Below are positions 32,592 to 44,699 of a stretch of DNA of 64,000 nucleotides, one piece after another. The notes beneath the pieces were generated by a model, which was given only the letters and a program-made list of their open reading frames with translations, made no database searches and was not told the DNA's origin. This stretch comes from Selaginella moellendorffii. Taxonomy: Eukaryota > Streptophyta > Lycopodiopsida > Selaginellales > Selaginellaceae. The position numbers were made by a program, and so were the translations under genes. How positions within the stretch are numbered: the first letter of the stretch is position 1; the number at the start of each line of letters is the position of its first letter. The stretch spans positions 1,964,777 through 2,028,776 of the forward strand of contig NW_003314265.1 of assembly GCF_000143415.4 (NCBI RefSeq). Direction: 5' to 3'.

Positions 32592-34229
32592 TGTAAGCGA
32601 CTAATTTTTTCATTCTACTTTAGTCACTTAACTATACCTCTGACCACTTGAAGGAGTCTCATTTACAACCTCCATAAGTCCAATTCTGGACTTGGGGATT
32701 GCTCGCCCCGATAAGGGCATCCATGCCCCTCAACGTTTGCACTTGGTCCAAGTGCTCCACGTGTCCAATCCCATGATTAACACCCCAAGGTACCATCAAT
32801 TTACTAGCCCGTTACGCTAGGCCATGCCCATTCACCTTGGTCATATTAGTGGACCACCACTTGCATTGCAATCCCGTCTCTCCAAGACTGGGCCATCCGT
32901 CCAGGAGTGGTCATCCCAGATCCATTCTTTAGCATCCTTAAGATGTCGGCAGACATGGGGAATAGCCTTCCCCAATATCTTCTTTCCGGTCCTTACCAAG
33001 TCCCTTTCTATCCATGGCTGTGCTTGCCAACACTGCCACTGGATCAAAACCCATAGGCCCGACCACTATGTCCCATGGTCCTCTGCTGGGACTTCCTCAC
33101 CGTGTGACTGTGTCCTTGGTCACCACACTAGAGGGTTATTCATCTTCCTATTCATGGTCTGGGACTTTAGGTCAACATTTCGGAACACCGTGGCCCTACG
33201 TGGCCTTCATAGGTACTTTCTTTGCCTTCCACCTTTGGGTGCTCTAGCCATGGGCTTAAAGCGAGGTTCCGTTGAGCCACACTAGGTTTCCAAGTAGGTA
33301 GTGCCACCCACACTTGGACTAAGAGCATCGGCCAGTCGATCTCCCGGGGGAACTAGAGCTGGCTCTTGAACATTTCACCAAGCTACCCCGCTTGTCGGTC
33401 CGTATTCACTCTAGCTTTGAACTTCCTAGTGGTTATCCCATCACCCAACACCTGGGTACAACCTTCCTGGGACATACTGGCCTTTCCTGACCAAACTGGC
33501 TCCACTAAAGTCTTCCCCCTTACTATACTTTTGGAGTTCACTAAACCCCTTAGGGTCTGGGAGATGAACGCTTTAGGCTTTCACCCTCTCAGACTCGAAC
33601 TCGGATTCGGACTCGGACTCGAGCTTAGACTTGGACTTGGACTCAGGCTTGGGCTCGGTCTCGGTCTCAGTCTCGGTCCCGGTCTTGGTCCCGGTCTCGG
33701 TCTCAATCTCGACTTCGGACTCCATCTCAGGTCCTTCTCGGACTCCATCTTAGATTCCATCTCGGGTCCATCTCGATCCATCTCGGACTCCATCTTGGAC
33801 TTCATCTCGAGTCCATTTCGGGTCCATCTCGGACTCCATCTCAGACTCCATCTCAGGTTCATCTCGGACTCCATTTCAGGTCCATCTCGAACTCCATCTT
33901 GGGTTCATCTCGAACTCCATCTCAGACTCCATCTCGGGTCCATTTCGGACTCCATCTTAGGTCCATCTCGAAATCCATCTCGGATCCATCTCGGACTCCA
34001 TCTCGGGTCCATCTTGAACTCCATCTTGGGTCCCTTTTCTAGAGACTCTCTTATGGCTCGCTTCATGCTTATTCCTTGAGCACTCCATTGGGAGTTCCAC
34101 TCCCGCTCTTGACCTTTCAAGTTGGAGCTTTTAGTCCAAATGTGTTACACTCGTTTGAATTTTGCTTTGGCCACTACCACGTGGTGCCCTTTCGGCTCCA
34201 CTTTGGGGCTTAGGGATTTGTGTCTCACA
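32592..34229 (-). repeat. 5' LTR of the LARD-like element
   Basis: The LTR is 1,638 bp with the same ends as the other copies. A tandem-repeat segment lies at 33588-34035. The primer-binding site adjoins its left (plus-strand) edge. Confidence 0.84.
33588..34035. repeat. Minisatellite in the 5' LTR
   Basis: The same CTCGGACTCCAT-type array, about 450 bp. Confidence 0.85.
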
Positions 34230-37200
34230 TCAGCGAGAGAAGAACAAGGTGGAGGGCAATTGTTTTTGTTGTCACAAAGTTGGACATCATGGCAAGGATT
34301 GTCCTCTTGTGAAGGGATCAAAGAATGCTAAAGTGAATGTGGTGGAATCCATTGTGGATACAGCTCAGGCATATGTTGTGGTGGCTTTTCCACACCCTGT
34401 GGCAAAAATTCAAGAATCTAAGTCTCGAGTTCGTATCAACTTTGTCGAGATTAATGGTTCTATGCGCAATCAACTTGTGAAGGCCAAGGGGGACATTCAG
34501 GGTAATGCTATTAGTATTCTTTTCGATCTAGGTGCTACACACAACTTTTTGAGTTCCAAGGTGGTGAAGAAACTTGGTTTGCCTGTGGAAAAGAGTTCAG
34601 TAATCTACGAGGTGGTTATGGTAGATGGACATAACACTCATGTTTACGGTGAATGGGTTCTGAGTGTTTCTTTGATGGTTCAAGGGATTCTCGACCATCC
34701 TTTGTTCCAGGTTATGAATCTTGGTCGCACAGACGTTATTCTTGGGAAGGAATGGTTTTATGGCAGGAAGCCAAGGATTGATTGCGAGCGTAATGTTCTG
34801 CGTATCGAAGTTGGTGGCACTATAAAAGAGATTGTCAGGACAGACAATAGTGATACTCCATTGATTAACGCTTTGGAGTGTTAATTCTTTTGTGGTGTCC
34901 CCGTTTCTTTCTAATATGATCATGTCTGATTTGGATATGTTCGTGAGCATGGGGCTAGGGTGGATTCCATTCAGGAGGAGTTCCGTGACGTATTTCCAGA
35001 TGAGTTACCTAATGGTTTGCCTCCCAAACGTGGCATTCAGCATGAGATTGATTTGGTTCCTGGAGCTACTCCTTATCAGCGATAACCGACTTGTACTAGT
35101 CCCGCTGAAGATGAGGAGATTAATAGACAGCTTGCTGAATACCTTCGAAAAGGGTGGTTACGGATCAGCAAGTCTCCTTGGGCTGCTCCAGTGGTGATGG
35201 TCATAAAGAAAGATGGTACATGGCATCTCTACGTGAACTACAAGGGATTGAATGATATGACAGTGAAGAATATGTTCCCGATCCCTCATATTGATGATTT
35301 GCTTGATGGTGCTTGATATTTTTCGAAGATTGATTTGAGGCAAGGATATCATCAAATTTGTGTCAAGTTAGAGGATGTTTCGAAAACTGCATTTTGGACA
35401 AGGACAGGTCGCTACAAGTTTTTAGTGATGCTGTTTGGTTTGACAAATGTTCCTGCAACTTTTCAAAGATTGATGAATCAAGTTCTACAACCTTACTTAG
35501 GAAAGTTTGCAATTGATTATTTTGATGATATCCTGGTATTCAACTCTTCCATGGAAGAACATGAAATGCATGTGAGAAGTGTTTTACAACTTTTGAGGGA
35601 CAACAAGCTCTACTCGAAGTTATCTAAGTGCAAGTTTTTTTTAGAAGAGATTGGATATCTCAGGCATATGATTTTGGTACATGGAGTGAGAGTTGATCCC
35701 ACAAAGATTCAGGCTGTGGTTGATTGGCCTATATCTTCGACAGTGCATGATCTCCATAGTTTCCTTGGTATGGCTGGAGTTTTTCGACAATTTGTGAAGG
35801 ACTTTTCAAGGATAGTAGCCCCTTTAACTGATCTTCTCCAGAACACGTCAAAACATGCTACTATTCATGGTTGGGATGAGAAGTGTGAAGTGGCATTTCA
35901 ACGTTTGAAGCAGTATTGTATCTCTACTCCGGTGTTGAGAGAGATGCAAGTGACATTGCTATTGGAGCCGTCTTGCTTCAAGTTGGGCATCCTTTTGCGT
36001 ACATGAGCCATAAGTTTGATGCCACACAGCGGAATTGGCCTATTTGAGACAAGGAGTTATATGCTGTGATTGCTGCTGTGAAGGAATGGCAACATTATCT
36101 ATATGGATTAGACTTCCATGTGGATTCAGACCATCAGCCTCTCCAATATTTCAGTCAATAAAAGGATCTTCAAGGCCGCCTTGCTCGTTGGTAAGAGTTT
36201 CTACAAGAAATGTCTATTAAGATTTGATACGAGCATGGAGGTGACAATAAGGTGGTTGATGCATTATCCAGGATAGTAAATTCTATCTTATTCATGAAGC
36301 TATCCAGTGATCTCTTGGATGAGCTTAAGGAGTTTGCTGACTTCGACTCCTTTATCATTGATATTCACGCAAAGGTTTTGTTGAGGGACGCCTCTACAGA
36401 TTTGAAGGGTGACAAGTTTGCATCATTTGAAATACGAGATGGAATTCTATTGAAGAAGGGACATGTAGTGGTTCTTTGTGTTGAAAAACTCATCAAACAG
36501 ATTTTGGTTGAGTGTCATGATGTGCCAAGTGCTGGGCATCCGAGGGTATTGAGAACGTATATGTTGGTGAAGAGGCATTTCTTTTGGCTTGGGATGAAAT
36601 CAGATGTTGAGAAGTATGTATGTAGTTGTTTGACCTACTAGGTGGTCAAAGTTGATCATCAGAAGCTCGCTGGCTTCTATCATCCTTTACATGTACTCGA
36701 GAATAAGTGGGATAGCATCTCGATGGACTTTATCATTGGTTTGCCCAAAACCTTTCGAGGAAATTATGTTATTTGGGTTGTTGTGGATCGCTTAATGAAG
36801 ATGGCTCACTTCTTCTCTGTGAAGACAATGATAAAAGCTTCTGAACTTGCTCAGTTATTTGTAGACCGGTTATTCAATCTCTATGGTTTGCTGGGTGACA
36901 TTGTGAGTGATTGGGATCCTAAGTTCACGTCCAAGTTTTGGCAAACGGTCTTTGAGAAACTAGAGACTAAGCTGAGCATAAGTAGTGGTAAGCATCCACA
37001 ATCTGATGAGCAGACAGAGCATATGAATCAGCTATTAGAAGATATGCTATAGTCTTTTGTGGGAAACTTGACTCAACAAGGAGTATGGGAGAAGTACTTG
37101 CCTTTGTTTCAATTTGCTCACAATAGCGCTCATCAATCGGCTATTGGCATGTCTCTCTTTATGGTGATGTATGGCTATTAGCTTAGGTCTTCTATGAGTT

Positions 37201-37795
37201 TGAATTTGGCTTTGGTTCGGGTCCCTCATGCTTGTGATTTCCTGGAGGATATGCAAGACAAGCTTGAGTTGGCAAAATTGAACATGAGGCAAGCTCAAGA
37301 GCGAGACAAAAGATTGGCTGATGAGCATCGTCATCATCAAGAGTACAAAGTTGGTGACAAAGTTTTCCTTAAGCTATCGGATGCACAATGGTCTCTGAAA
37401 GGAGGTGGCAGTGCTAAGTTGTCTCCACGGTATTATGAGTCTTGGACAATTTTACAGTGTGTAGGGGATCTTGCATACACTTTGAACTTGCTAATTATTT
37501 CGAAGATTCATCCAACGTTCCATATGAGCAAGCTTAAAGCATGTTTGCACTTTGGTGATATCATGGATCAATCCATCATCTAAGTTCCAGAGATTGATGT
37601 AGAGAAGGCTAGTCTAGCCAATATTCTTGCTCAAAGATTGGTAAAAAGATGCCGGAAGACAACTAGGGAGTTGTTAGTTTAGTGGAATGGTTATTCCATG
37701 GACGAAGCTATATGGGAAACTAAGGATGACATGAAGAGAGTATTTCCAAGTTTTGGTTATAACTTGGATGACATTCTTGAGAAAGGGGAGAATTG
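34230..37795 (+). pseudogene. Decayed pol region of the gypsy element
   Basis: In order: CCHC knuckle CFCCHKVGHHGKDC (34250-34295) and protease FDLGATHNFLSSKVV (about 34520-34565). Reverse transcriptase follows at 35160-35770 (FSKIDLRQGYHQI, FGLTNVPATFQRLMN, active-site-like YFDDIL), then RNase H at 35950-36270 (VDSDHQPLQYF, DALSRI). Integrase is at 36500-37170 (GHPRVLRTY, SMDFIIGLPK, SDWDPKFTSKFW). The tail holds HPTFHMSKLK and then a chromodomain-like WNGYSMDEAIWE (37681-37716). Several in-frame stops and frameshifts split it. Stops often stand where relatives have Gln, Arg or Trp. Confidence 0.85.
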
Positions 37796-38043
37796 AGTTC
37801 TATAGCTATATTGCTATATGATTTGAGTAGTTTGTTTTATTCTCATTCTTTTGTTTCCATGACCGTATTGTCATGTGAGAAAGCCGTATTGCTTTCTTTC
37901 TTTCGTGGCCGTTTGTTGCGATGTTGGTGTTGCCGTTTGCACATCTTTTCTCCATGCCCATATTGCCTTGGACTCCCTTCATGTGAGGCTTGTTTAGCTT
38001 CTTGAGGCTGCCGTATGTGGCTGGGTCATGAGGGAGGGGAAAA

Positions 38044-38155
38044 TGACATGAACCATGGGAATATTCTAAGAATATTCTATGGCCTGTGGGATTTAAGGCT
38101 GTAACACCTTAAGGGTTGGGAGGTTGGCCTAGGGTTCACTCTCCTATTTGTTTCA
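38044..38155 (+). repeat. Right LTR of the gypsy element
   Basis: A 112-bp repeat. It is preceded by the polypurine tract at about 38030-38043 and followed by Roco sequence (TAATGCTTTTCCAAATTG). Confidence 0.85.
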
Positions 38156-39377
38156 TGTTGTCCCCTATTGTCCTAATGCTTTTCCAAATTGTCTTATCTT
38201 CACTGGATTCAGAACATGTTCTTCAAGCTTGATGAAAGGACAAGCTCTGTTAGTTTCCTTGACTACACAATCCCATATCTCACTCATGGATTGCTCCCCT
38301 TTGAGTCCCCTCATTGGGCACATCAACATAATATCCACCCATTGCCGATCTGTCCAATGCTTATAATCCCCACCAATAGTCACCAGAACTTGAATGAGAT
38401 CCTCTTGGAAGGAAACCCAACCAGCACCAATGTTACTTCCATGGCCCCATCTATCACACATCTCCTTCACCTTTGCTTGAATAATTGCAAAAACTCCTGC
38501 TTTCAACCAACAAACACACAGACACCAATGTCTAATCTCAATCCCAGCAGTCAAGAGCATAATTACTGAGAATGAAGCCCTTGATAGTGTTGTCTACTTG
38601 CAATCTCGGACCCCAACAATCATATGTTTGCTCGCTTTCAATCCATCCAGTGAACTCATCACACAATAATGCAGGCACAATGAGGTGTTCTGGCAGATTT
38701 CATGGCTCTGACCACCTTATGTCCCAGCTCCTCATGCCATCAAGAATCAAAATCCCCATCTCACAGAGCAGTTTGAGCAGGAAATAGATGTTGCCCTTTG
38801 CAGTCTCTCCAAGTGTTTTGAGCTCTTGTACTACTTTTGCAGTAGACCACTTGGGTTCCCCCCACTTCATCATATCATTTCTATCTTGCTTAGGAATGAA
38901 GATTCCTAACACAGTGTGGAGAAACCATGGCATGTCTAGAACTGCATTGTTGACAATCAATGCAGCTTCCTTGTCGTTTGGATCCGTGTTTTGATATGTT
39001 TTATCTGCCCCAAAGTAGACAGCTTCTCCCATGTCATGTAGGCAGATGAATGTGTATTGTGCAGCAAATACCTGGTCTTCTTTCTCCTCGTTGAACCAAG
39101 CCTTGGACATCTCATGCACAGTCTCTGAATCCGGCTGCTATGGTTGGCCTCCAAACTGCTTTTTGATTCTCCTGGAGAGGATGACTAAGGTACTCACGTG
39201 AGGAGAGGCTTTCATTCTGCTTAAGAAAATCAGTGTCAATATCAAGATGAACATGTTGAAAAAACCAAGGTAACAAGGAGAAACTTTCAAGCTTGCAATA
39301 TGGGCTCTTCAACAACTGGCCCACGAGCTGCACAAAAGATAAATCAAAATGTAATGCTGTTAACTCCAAGAACCAAA

Positions 39378-39481
39378 TGTTGGAACCAAGGAGAGATCAA
39401 GGCGCAATCAAATGTGTATATAAGGTGAGAAAAGCTGTACCGATATAGGTCAAGTACTATTCCTTTACACCTGTTCTATCA
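39378..39481 (+). repeat. Left LTR of the copia element
   Basis: 104 bp. Relative to the right LTR it lacks about 10 bp (GGAACTAGG region) and differs at a few sites. A TATATAAGG promoter-like motif is shared. Confidence 0.9.
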
Positions 39482-39625
39482 TGGTATCAGAGGAATAAAA
39501 AGATTCTCTTTTCTAGGGCTTTGGTTTTTCCAATCAGTGCAGTGATTTGTGGCATGAACCATAGAAGTAGTGTGGATCTCTTCTTTAAGGCAAGAATAGG
39601 CTAGACAGTAAGGGCTCAGGTTGAG

Positions 39626-42600
39626 ATGGGGAAGGGAAAGGAAGAAGGGAAGCTTCTTCTTTCTCATGATAATGCATTTGAATGGTTTTCCATCATGGAA
39701 GCCAAGTTCTCCAAGAAGAAGGTATTGGGAGTAGTCACAGGGCGTGAACAGGTGCCAGTTCTTCTCCCTCCAGAAGAAGTTGCTCGAATGTCTGTGGGGC
39801 AAAGACAAGCATATCAATGACGGCATGAAGATTTCGAACAGAATGATGCCAATGCGAGAGCGATGCTGATTGAGCGAGTGTGTTCAAAGGATATCTTGAA
39901 GGTGAAAATTTCTCAAACAGCAGCTGCAGCTTGGAAAACTCTCAAACAGTTCTACTGTGAGTAGTCTTAGGCAATAGAAATGAGCATCTTCTGACAAATG
40001 GTGAACTGCTGCCAAGGTCTTCATGAGAAGGCTTAGGATTACATAGATCGGATGACAGCTCTTGGGGATAAGCTGCAGAATATGAGATCGACATTTTCTG
40101 ATGTGACTGGAGCTCTCATGATACTTGGACTAAATGAGAAGTACTAGAAAGCCAAAATGGAGCTCCAAACAAATTGTCTTCGTCCAGGATTGGATCAAGT
40201 GATCGCTAACAGTCACCACTATGCCAATTTGAACGAGGTCTTTCAAGACAAGGATGTTGAAGAGTCCAAGGATGAGGAAACAGTGGCAATGGCAGCTCAA
40301 ATGACTGGAAGAAATTCTTTCAAGCGACAGAAATTTTCGAGTGAGCACAACTTGGTGGAGCAAGCATGACAACAGTATGGGAGTGTTTGTTGCAATGAAT
40401 ATTGTGGTTTCGAGCATTTTGCAGTGGATTGTCCCAGTCAAAAGGTAAAGGGGCTGATTGCAAATTTAACAGCACATAAGGAAGAGGATAATCTTAATGG
40501 TATTAATTTTTCAAGGACACCTCTTTTGTATTTGCAGATTATGCTCAAAGTAGGAATGTTAGAGTATGAGTTGGCTGCTGGATAGTGGAGCAATGCATCA
40601 CATGACTTCAAATAAGATGTTCTTCAGACAGATAAACTATTGATGTGTCAGTTAGCACAGCGAGTGGTGAGGCTTTATGAATAATTGCATATGGCACAGT
40701 TTATTTTTCATGTCTTCAACTTGAGGTTACTAACGTTCTATATGTGCCAAAGCTAGCGAGACACCTTCTGTCTGTCTCAAAACTCACAGAGCAAGGAGTG
40801 TATACATTCTTTCATCGCACTGCAGCAGATTTTATTCTTCATCGAACATGAATTGCTCAGGCAATGGCCTTGAATGGCCTTTATTTCCTTTCACTAGACA
40901 ATCCAAGTGTGCATTTTATCTCCTTTTCTAAAAACTTGTCTTTACAACTATGGTATCTTCAGCTAGGCCACACAAGCTTTTGATGAGTGAAGGAAATCCC
41001 TAAGCTAATATTTGGAGTGCCAGACTTGAAGCACATAAGTTCAGACACATGTGAGGTATGTCTTCAAGCTAAGATGAAAAAGAAACCACTTCCAAAGAAA
41101 GTGTCAATTTGAGGTAAAAATATTTTAGACTTAGTTCATGTCGACATTTGGGGAGCATCACCGGTAAAGTCACTCAATGGTGCTCGTTACTTCCTACTAA
41201 TTGTGGATGATCTAAGTCGTTACACAATTGTTTATTTTTTAAGACAGAAATCTGAGGCACCTTGTAAGTTCCTGGAATGGATTCGAGAGTCAGAAAATAA
41301 ACGTGGGATGACAATCCGCACACTCAAAGTCGATGGAGGACGGGAACTTCTCTCACGAGAATTCTGGACAATCCTTGCATCACATGGTATCTTTCTCCAA
41401 ATCTCTGTGCCATATGAACATGGTCAAAATAGGGTTGTGGAGCAGAAGATGTTAACAGTCCTTGATGTGGCCAGATCAATGCTTAAGGCATTCAATGTTC
41501 CAGTATTCTTTTGGGCCGAGGCCGTGAATACTGTGGTTCATGTGCAAAATATTCATCCTACAAAAGCAGTACTGGACAAAACACCATATGAAATTTGGAC
41601 AGGTTTGAAACCATCTATTACGTATTTATGTGTGTTTGGATGTGTAGGATACACATACATTTCAGCTAAAACAAGATGAAATAAATGAGAAGATCGTTCA
41701 ACAAGATGCATGATGCTTGGCTATAGTGAGAATACTAAAGGTGGATATCGGGTTTGGATTTTCAGTCAGAAAAAGGTGCTAGTTAGGTGTACTGTTTTCT
41801 TTTGAGAAGTTGTACCAGTGTACTCTACCTCGTCATTCAGCAATAAAAAAGGCACCAGGTATTTCTTACATTCGATTCTAACCAGAGGACATGGAAATAA
41901 TAGTGATAAGGAAGGAGTATCAACTCTAGAGACTTCTCCAGCAGAACCACCACTACCTCTGGAACCACCACTGCCACTACCCCTTGAACAACCACCTGAG
42001 GATTCATTGCCATCTCAAGAAGTTTTGTCTCCAGCTATGGACGATAATGACTCTGAAATCTCAGAACGAGGTACTTTGCCTCAGAATTTTAATGAGTTGG
42101 ATATTGCTCATGCAGATCTAGAGAGTAGTGGCTTATCATAGCCAAAGCAGGGTGAATCTCTAGATGCTCCAACACTGCCAAGATGTTCTCTCAGACCTTG
42201 GAAACCTACATCCTGCATTATATGTTATTATGCACAAGCAGCACAAGCAATTCACGAGCCAACAAACTTAAAAGAAGCACTCTCTAGACTGCAACATTTT
42301 CATTGGCGACAAGTAATGTAGGATGAATATCATGCTCAATTAGAGAATGGTTCTTAGACACTCATTTCACCATAGGAGGTTCCTTGCAAGGCTTCAATCA
42401 TACAGTGTAAGTGGGTTCACAAGATAAAATATAAGGAGACAGGTGAGATCAATCGGTACAAAGCAAGGTTAATTGCAAAAGGATACACATGGCAAGTAGG
42501 AATTGATTATAGTGAGATTTTTTCACCTGTAGTTAAGATGGTTTCTATTTATTTTGTTTTTGCAATTGCTAATCACTTAGACCTTGAGATTGAGCAGATG

Positions 42601-43763
42601 GACGTCAAGAATGCATTTCTCATTGGCAAGCTGGAGGAACCAATGTATATGTAGCAACCTCCAGGTTTTGAGATCCAAGGGAAGGAGTGTTATATTTGTA
42701 AACTCCAGTGGTCCATTTATGGATTAAAATAGTCACCAAGGATCTGGTATAATACTTTGCACAAGTTTTTTTTAACTCTTGGTTTCTCTCGTGCAAAAGC
42801 AAATTGGAATTTATATTATTGTTTTCATGATAGCTCATTTATTCTCATGTGTATTTATGTTGATGATCTTATCATGGCTGGAAAGACAGCAAATCTTAAA
42901 TGGCTTAAAGAACTACTCTCCAAACAACTTCAAATGACAGATCTTGGTAAAATTTCCTTTTGTTTGGGCTTACAAATTGTGCGTGATAGGAAAAGTCAAG
43001 TTCTAAAAGTCCATCAATATAAATATATCTCGAAGAATATGGTGGTTTCTTTACTGCACGTCCAACTCCGACTCCAACACTCCAATTCAACAAGCTCTCC
43101 AAAGCAGATCAACCATGTTCTGAGGGGGAGAAGAAGGAGATGGCTAAGCTACTATATCAAAACGTGGTTGGAGCATTGATATATTTAGCCACATCAAGCA
43201 GACCAGATATAGCTGCAGCTATTTCCAGAGTGTGCCAGTTCATGCAAAATCCCGGAAAGAGACATTGGTATGCAGTAGAGCAGATCTTTAATTACATACA
43301 ACAAACTTCATCACTTTATCTCGAGTACAAGGGGATGGTAGGAGGAGAAATTGGATCAGGTGCACTTATACCATGTGGAATGGTAGATGCTGATCTTGCT
43401 GGTGATCTGGATGATAGGAGATCAACAACTAGGTACGTGTTCAAATTCTCTAATGCAGTTGTGTCATGGCGCAGCCAGAAACAAAGGATGGTGGCATTGT
43501 CTACTTGTGAAGCAGAGTACAATGTGGTTACAGAAGCTGTTAAGGAAGCTTTATGGATTCAACACTTGCTCCGAGATATCAGTTTTGAGATGCAAGTACC
43601 ACTGAATATCTACAATGACAACACAACATGTCTTGGTACATCATGGGAGAAACAAACACTTCAAGATATTTCATTATTTTATCAGGGAGCGGATCGAGAG
43701 AGAAGAAGTCAGGCTCCCCACAATGAAGATGACTGCAGATTTGCTCACAAAGACTACAATTGA
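39626..43763 (+). pseudogene. Decayed gag-pol of the copia element
   Basis: The gag begins MGKGKEEGKLLLSHDNAFEW and carries a CCHC knuckle (CNEYCGFEHFAVDC, about 40390). Protease has LLDSGAMHHMT (about 40578). Integrase spans about 41130-41680 (HVDIWGASP, VDDLSRYTIVYF, HGQNRVVEQ). Reverse transcriptase spans about 42400-43050 (FSPVVKMVS, QMDVKNAFLIG, active site YVDDLIMAG). RNase H follows at 43140-43763 (GALIYLATSSRPDI, MVALSTCEAEY). More than ten in-frame stops, mostly TAG, break it. Confidence 0.9.
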
Positions 43764-43847
43764 AGTCCGACAGTTTGAATGACTACGATGACAACTTGGA
43801 CTAGTTTCACAGGCGATCTGATTAAAAGACATCAGATCGAGGGGGAG

Positions 43848-43961
43848 TGTTGGAACCAAGGAGAGATCAAAGCACAATCAAAGGAACTAGGATGTGTATA
43901 TAAGGTGAGAAGTGCTGTACCGATATAGGTCAAGTACTATTCCTTTACACCTGTTCTATCA
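43848..43961 (+). repeat. Right LTR of the copia element
   Basis: 114 bp. It ends exactly where Roco LRR sequence resumes (CCAGAGCTTGGAC). Confidence 0.9.
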
Positions 43962-44699
43962 CCAGAGCTTGGACTTTGTATTGTTGTTTATGCAATCTTC
44001 CAGCAGGGAGATCTCCGCAGGGCTGGGCTCATTTGAAATTCCAAGGCCCTCTATTGCTCCACAGATTTGGCTGAGCAGCGCCTGATCATTTGGGATGTGA
44101 TGGAGCGTAAGCTTCCGTAGAGTTGTTCCAGCCTTGAAGAAGGCAGGGGTCAAGTATTCATTCTCATCTAGGGACAGCTCCCAGATCTTGCAGGCTGGAT
44201 CTTGCAGCAGCTTCTCCAGGTGGGGCGAGCAATCGCATTGTTTAAGCTCCAGACGTTCTAAATACTTTGGAAGTGTTGATCCTGCTAAAGCATTTAATTT
44301 TTTGTCGTCACGCATAGGTAGAAAAAGCGTCTTGAGCTTGATTGGCATCCCCTTGTGCTTGGCAGCAGCAATAGCTTCATCCAAGCTGCGAATCACTTCC
44401 TCGCCAAAAACTATTAGATCAATTGCAAGGCTGCTTAGCTTGGACACAGCTGCTTCTAGAAACCCCTCCACTTTGTGGTAGCCCTCCCTCCACAGGAATA
44501 CGTGCTCCAGAGTGTTGTCCTCCTGCAGCAGCAGCTCGAGCAAGCCTTTGAAGTCTTCTGAATGGATGTTTGCTGTTCTGTATCTCTGTTCCTTCAGCTC
44601 CCTCACACTCGACACCCCATGGCTCCGCATCTCAGCGAAAATGCTTCCCAAATCCTTGTAATCATCTATCCGGGCCTGCTTTGGCTTCCCCATAACTTC

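Larger units (their letters stand above)
24637..34229 (-). mobile_element. Non-coding LTR retrotransposon (LARD-like) inserted in the gypsy gag
   Basis: The element is oriented on the minus strand. Its LTRs are 32592-34229 (5') and 24637-26762 (3', enlarged by a Cassandra insertion); both read TGTGAGACAC...CGCTTACA on that strand. A TTGGTATCGGAG primer-binding site follows the 5' LTR on the minus strand (about 32578-32590), and a GGGTGGTGGAG purine tract precedes the 3' LTR. Flanking target copies are CCAGC (24632-24636) and TCAGC (34230-34234), 4 of 5 identical. The internal region has no gag or pol similarity I can recognise, so it is probably a non-autonomous large derivative. Confidence 0.8.
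23634..38155 (+). mobile_element. Ty3/gypsy LTR retrotransposon, chromodomain-type tail, carrying a nested element
   Basis: It is bounded by short LTRs (23634-23736 and 38044-38155) that start TGACRTGAAC and end GTTTCA. A purine-rich tract (GGGAGGGGAAAA) lies directly before the right LTR, and a TGGTATTGG primer-site-like sequence follows the left one. Domain order gag, CCHC, protease, RT, RNase H, integrase, chromodomain-like tail is that of Ty3/gypsy. The coding region is interrupted at 24636 by a 9.6-kb second element. Stops and frameshifts throughout show it is dead. No clean target duplication could be assigned; the left flank ends GACC and the right begins TGTTGTCCCC. Confidence 0.88.
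39378..43961 (+). mobile_element. Ty1/copia LTR retrotransposon in the Roco pseudogene
   Basis: The element is 4,584 bp. LTRs 39378-39481 and 43848-43961 begin TGTTGGAACCAAGG and end TTCTATCA. The left LTR runs directly into TGGTATCAGAGG (tRNA-Met primer site), and the right one is preceded by ATCGAGGGGGAG. Host flanks are CCAAA (39373-39377) and CCAGA (43962-43966), a 5-bp target duplication with one mismatch. Domain order gag, protease, integrase, RT, RNase H is copia-type. Confidence 0.93.
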
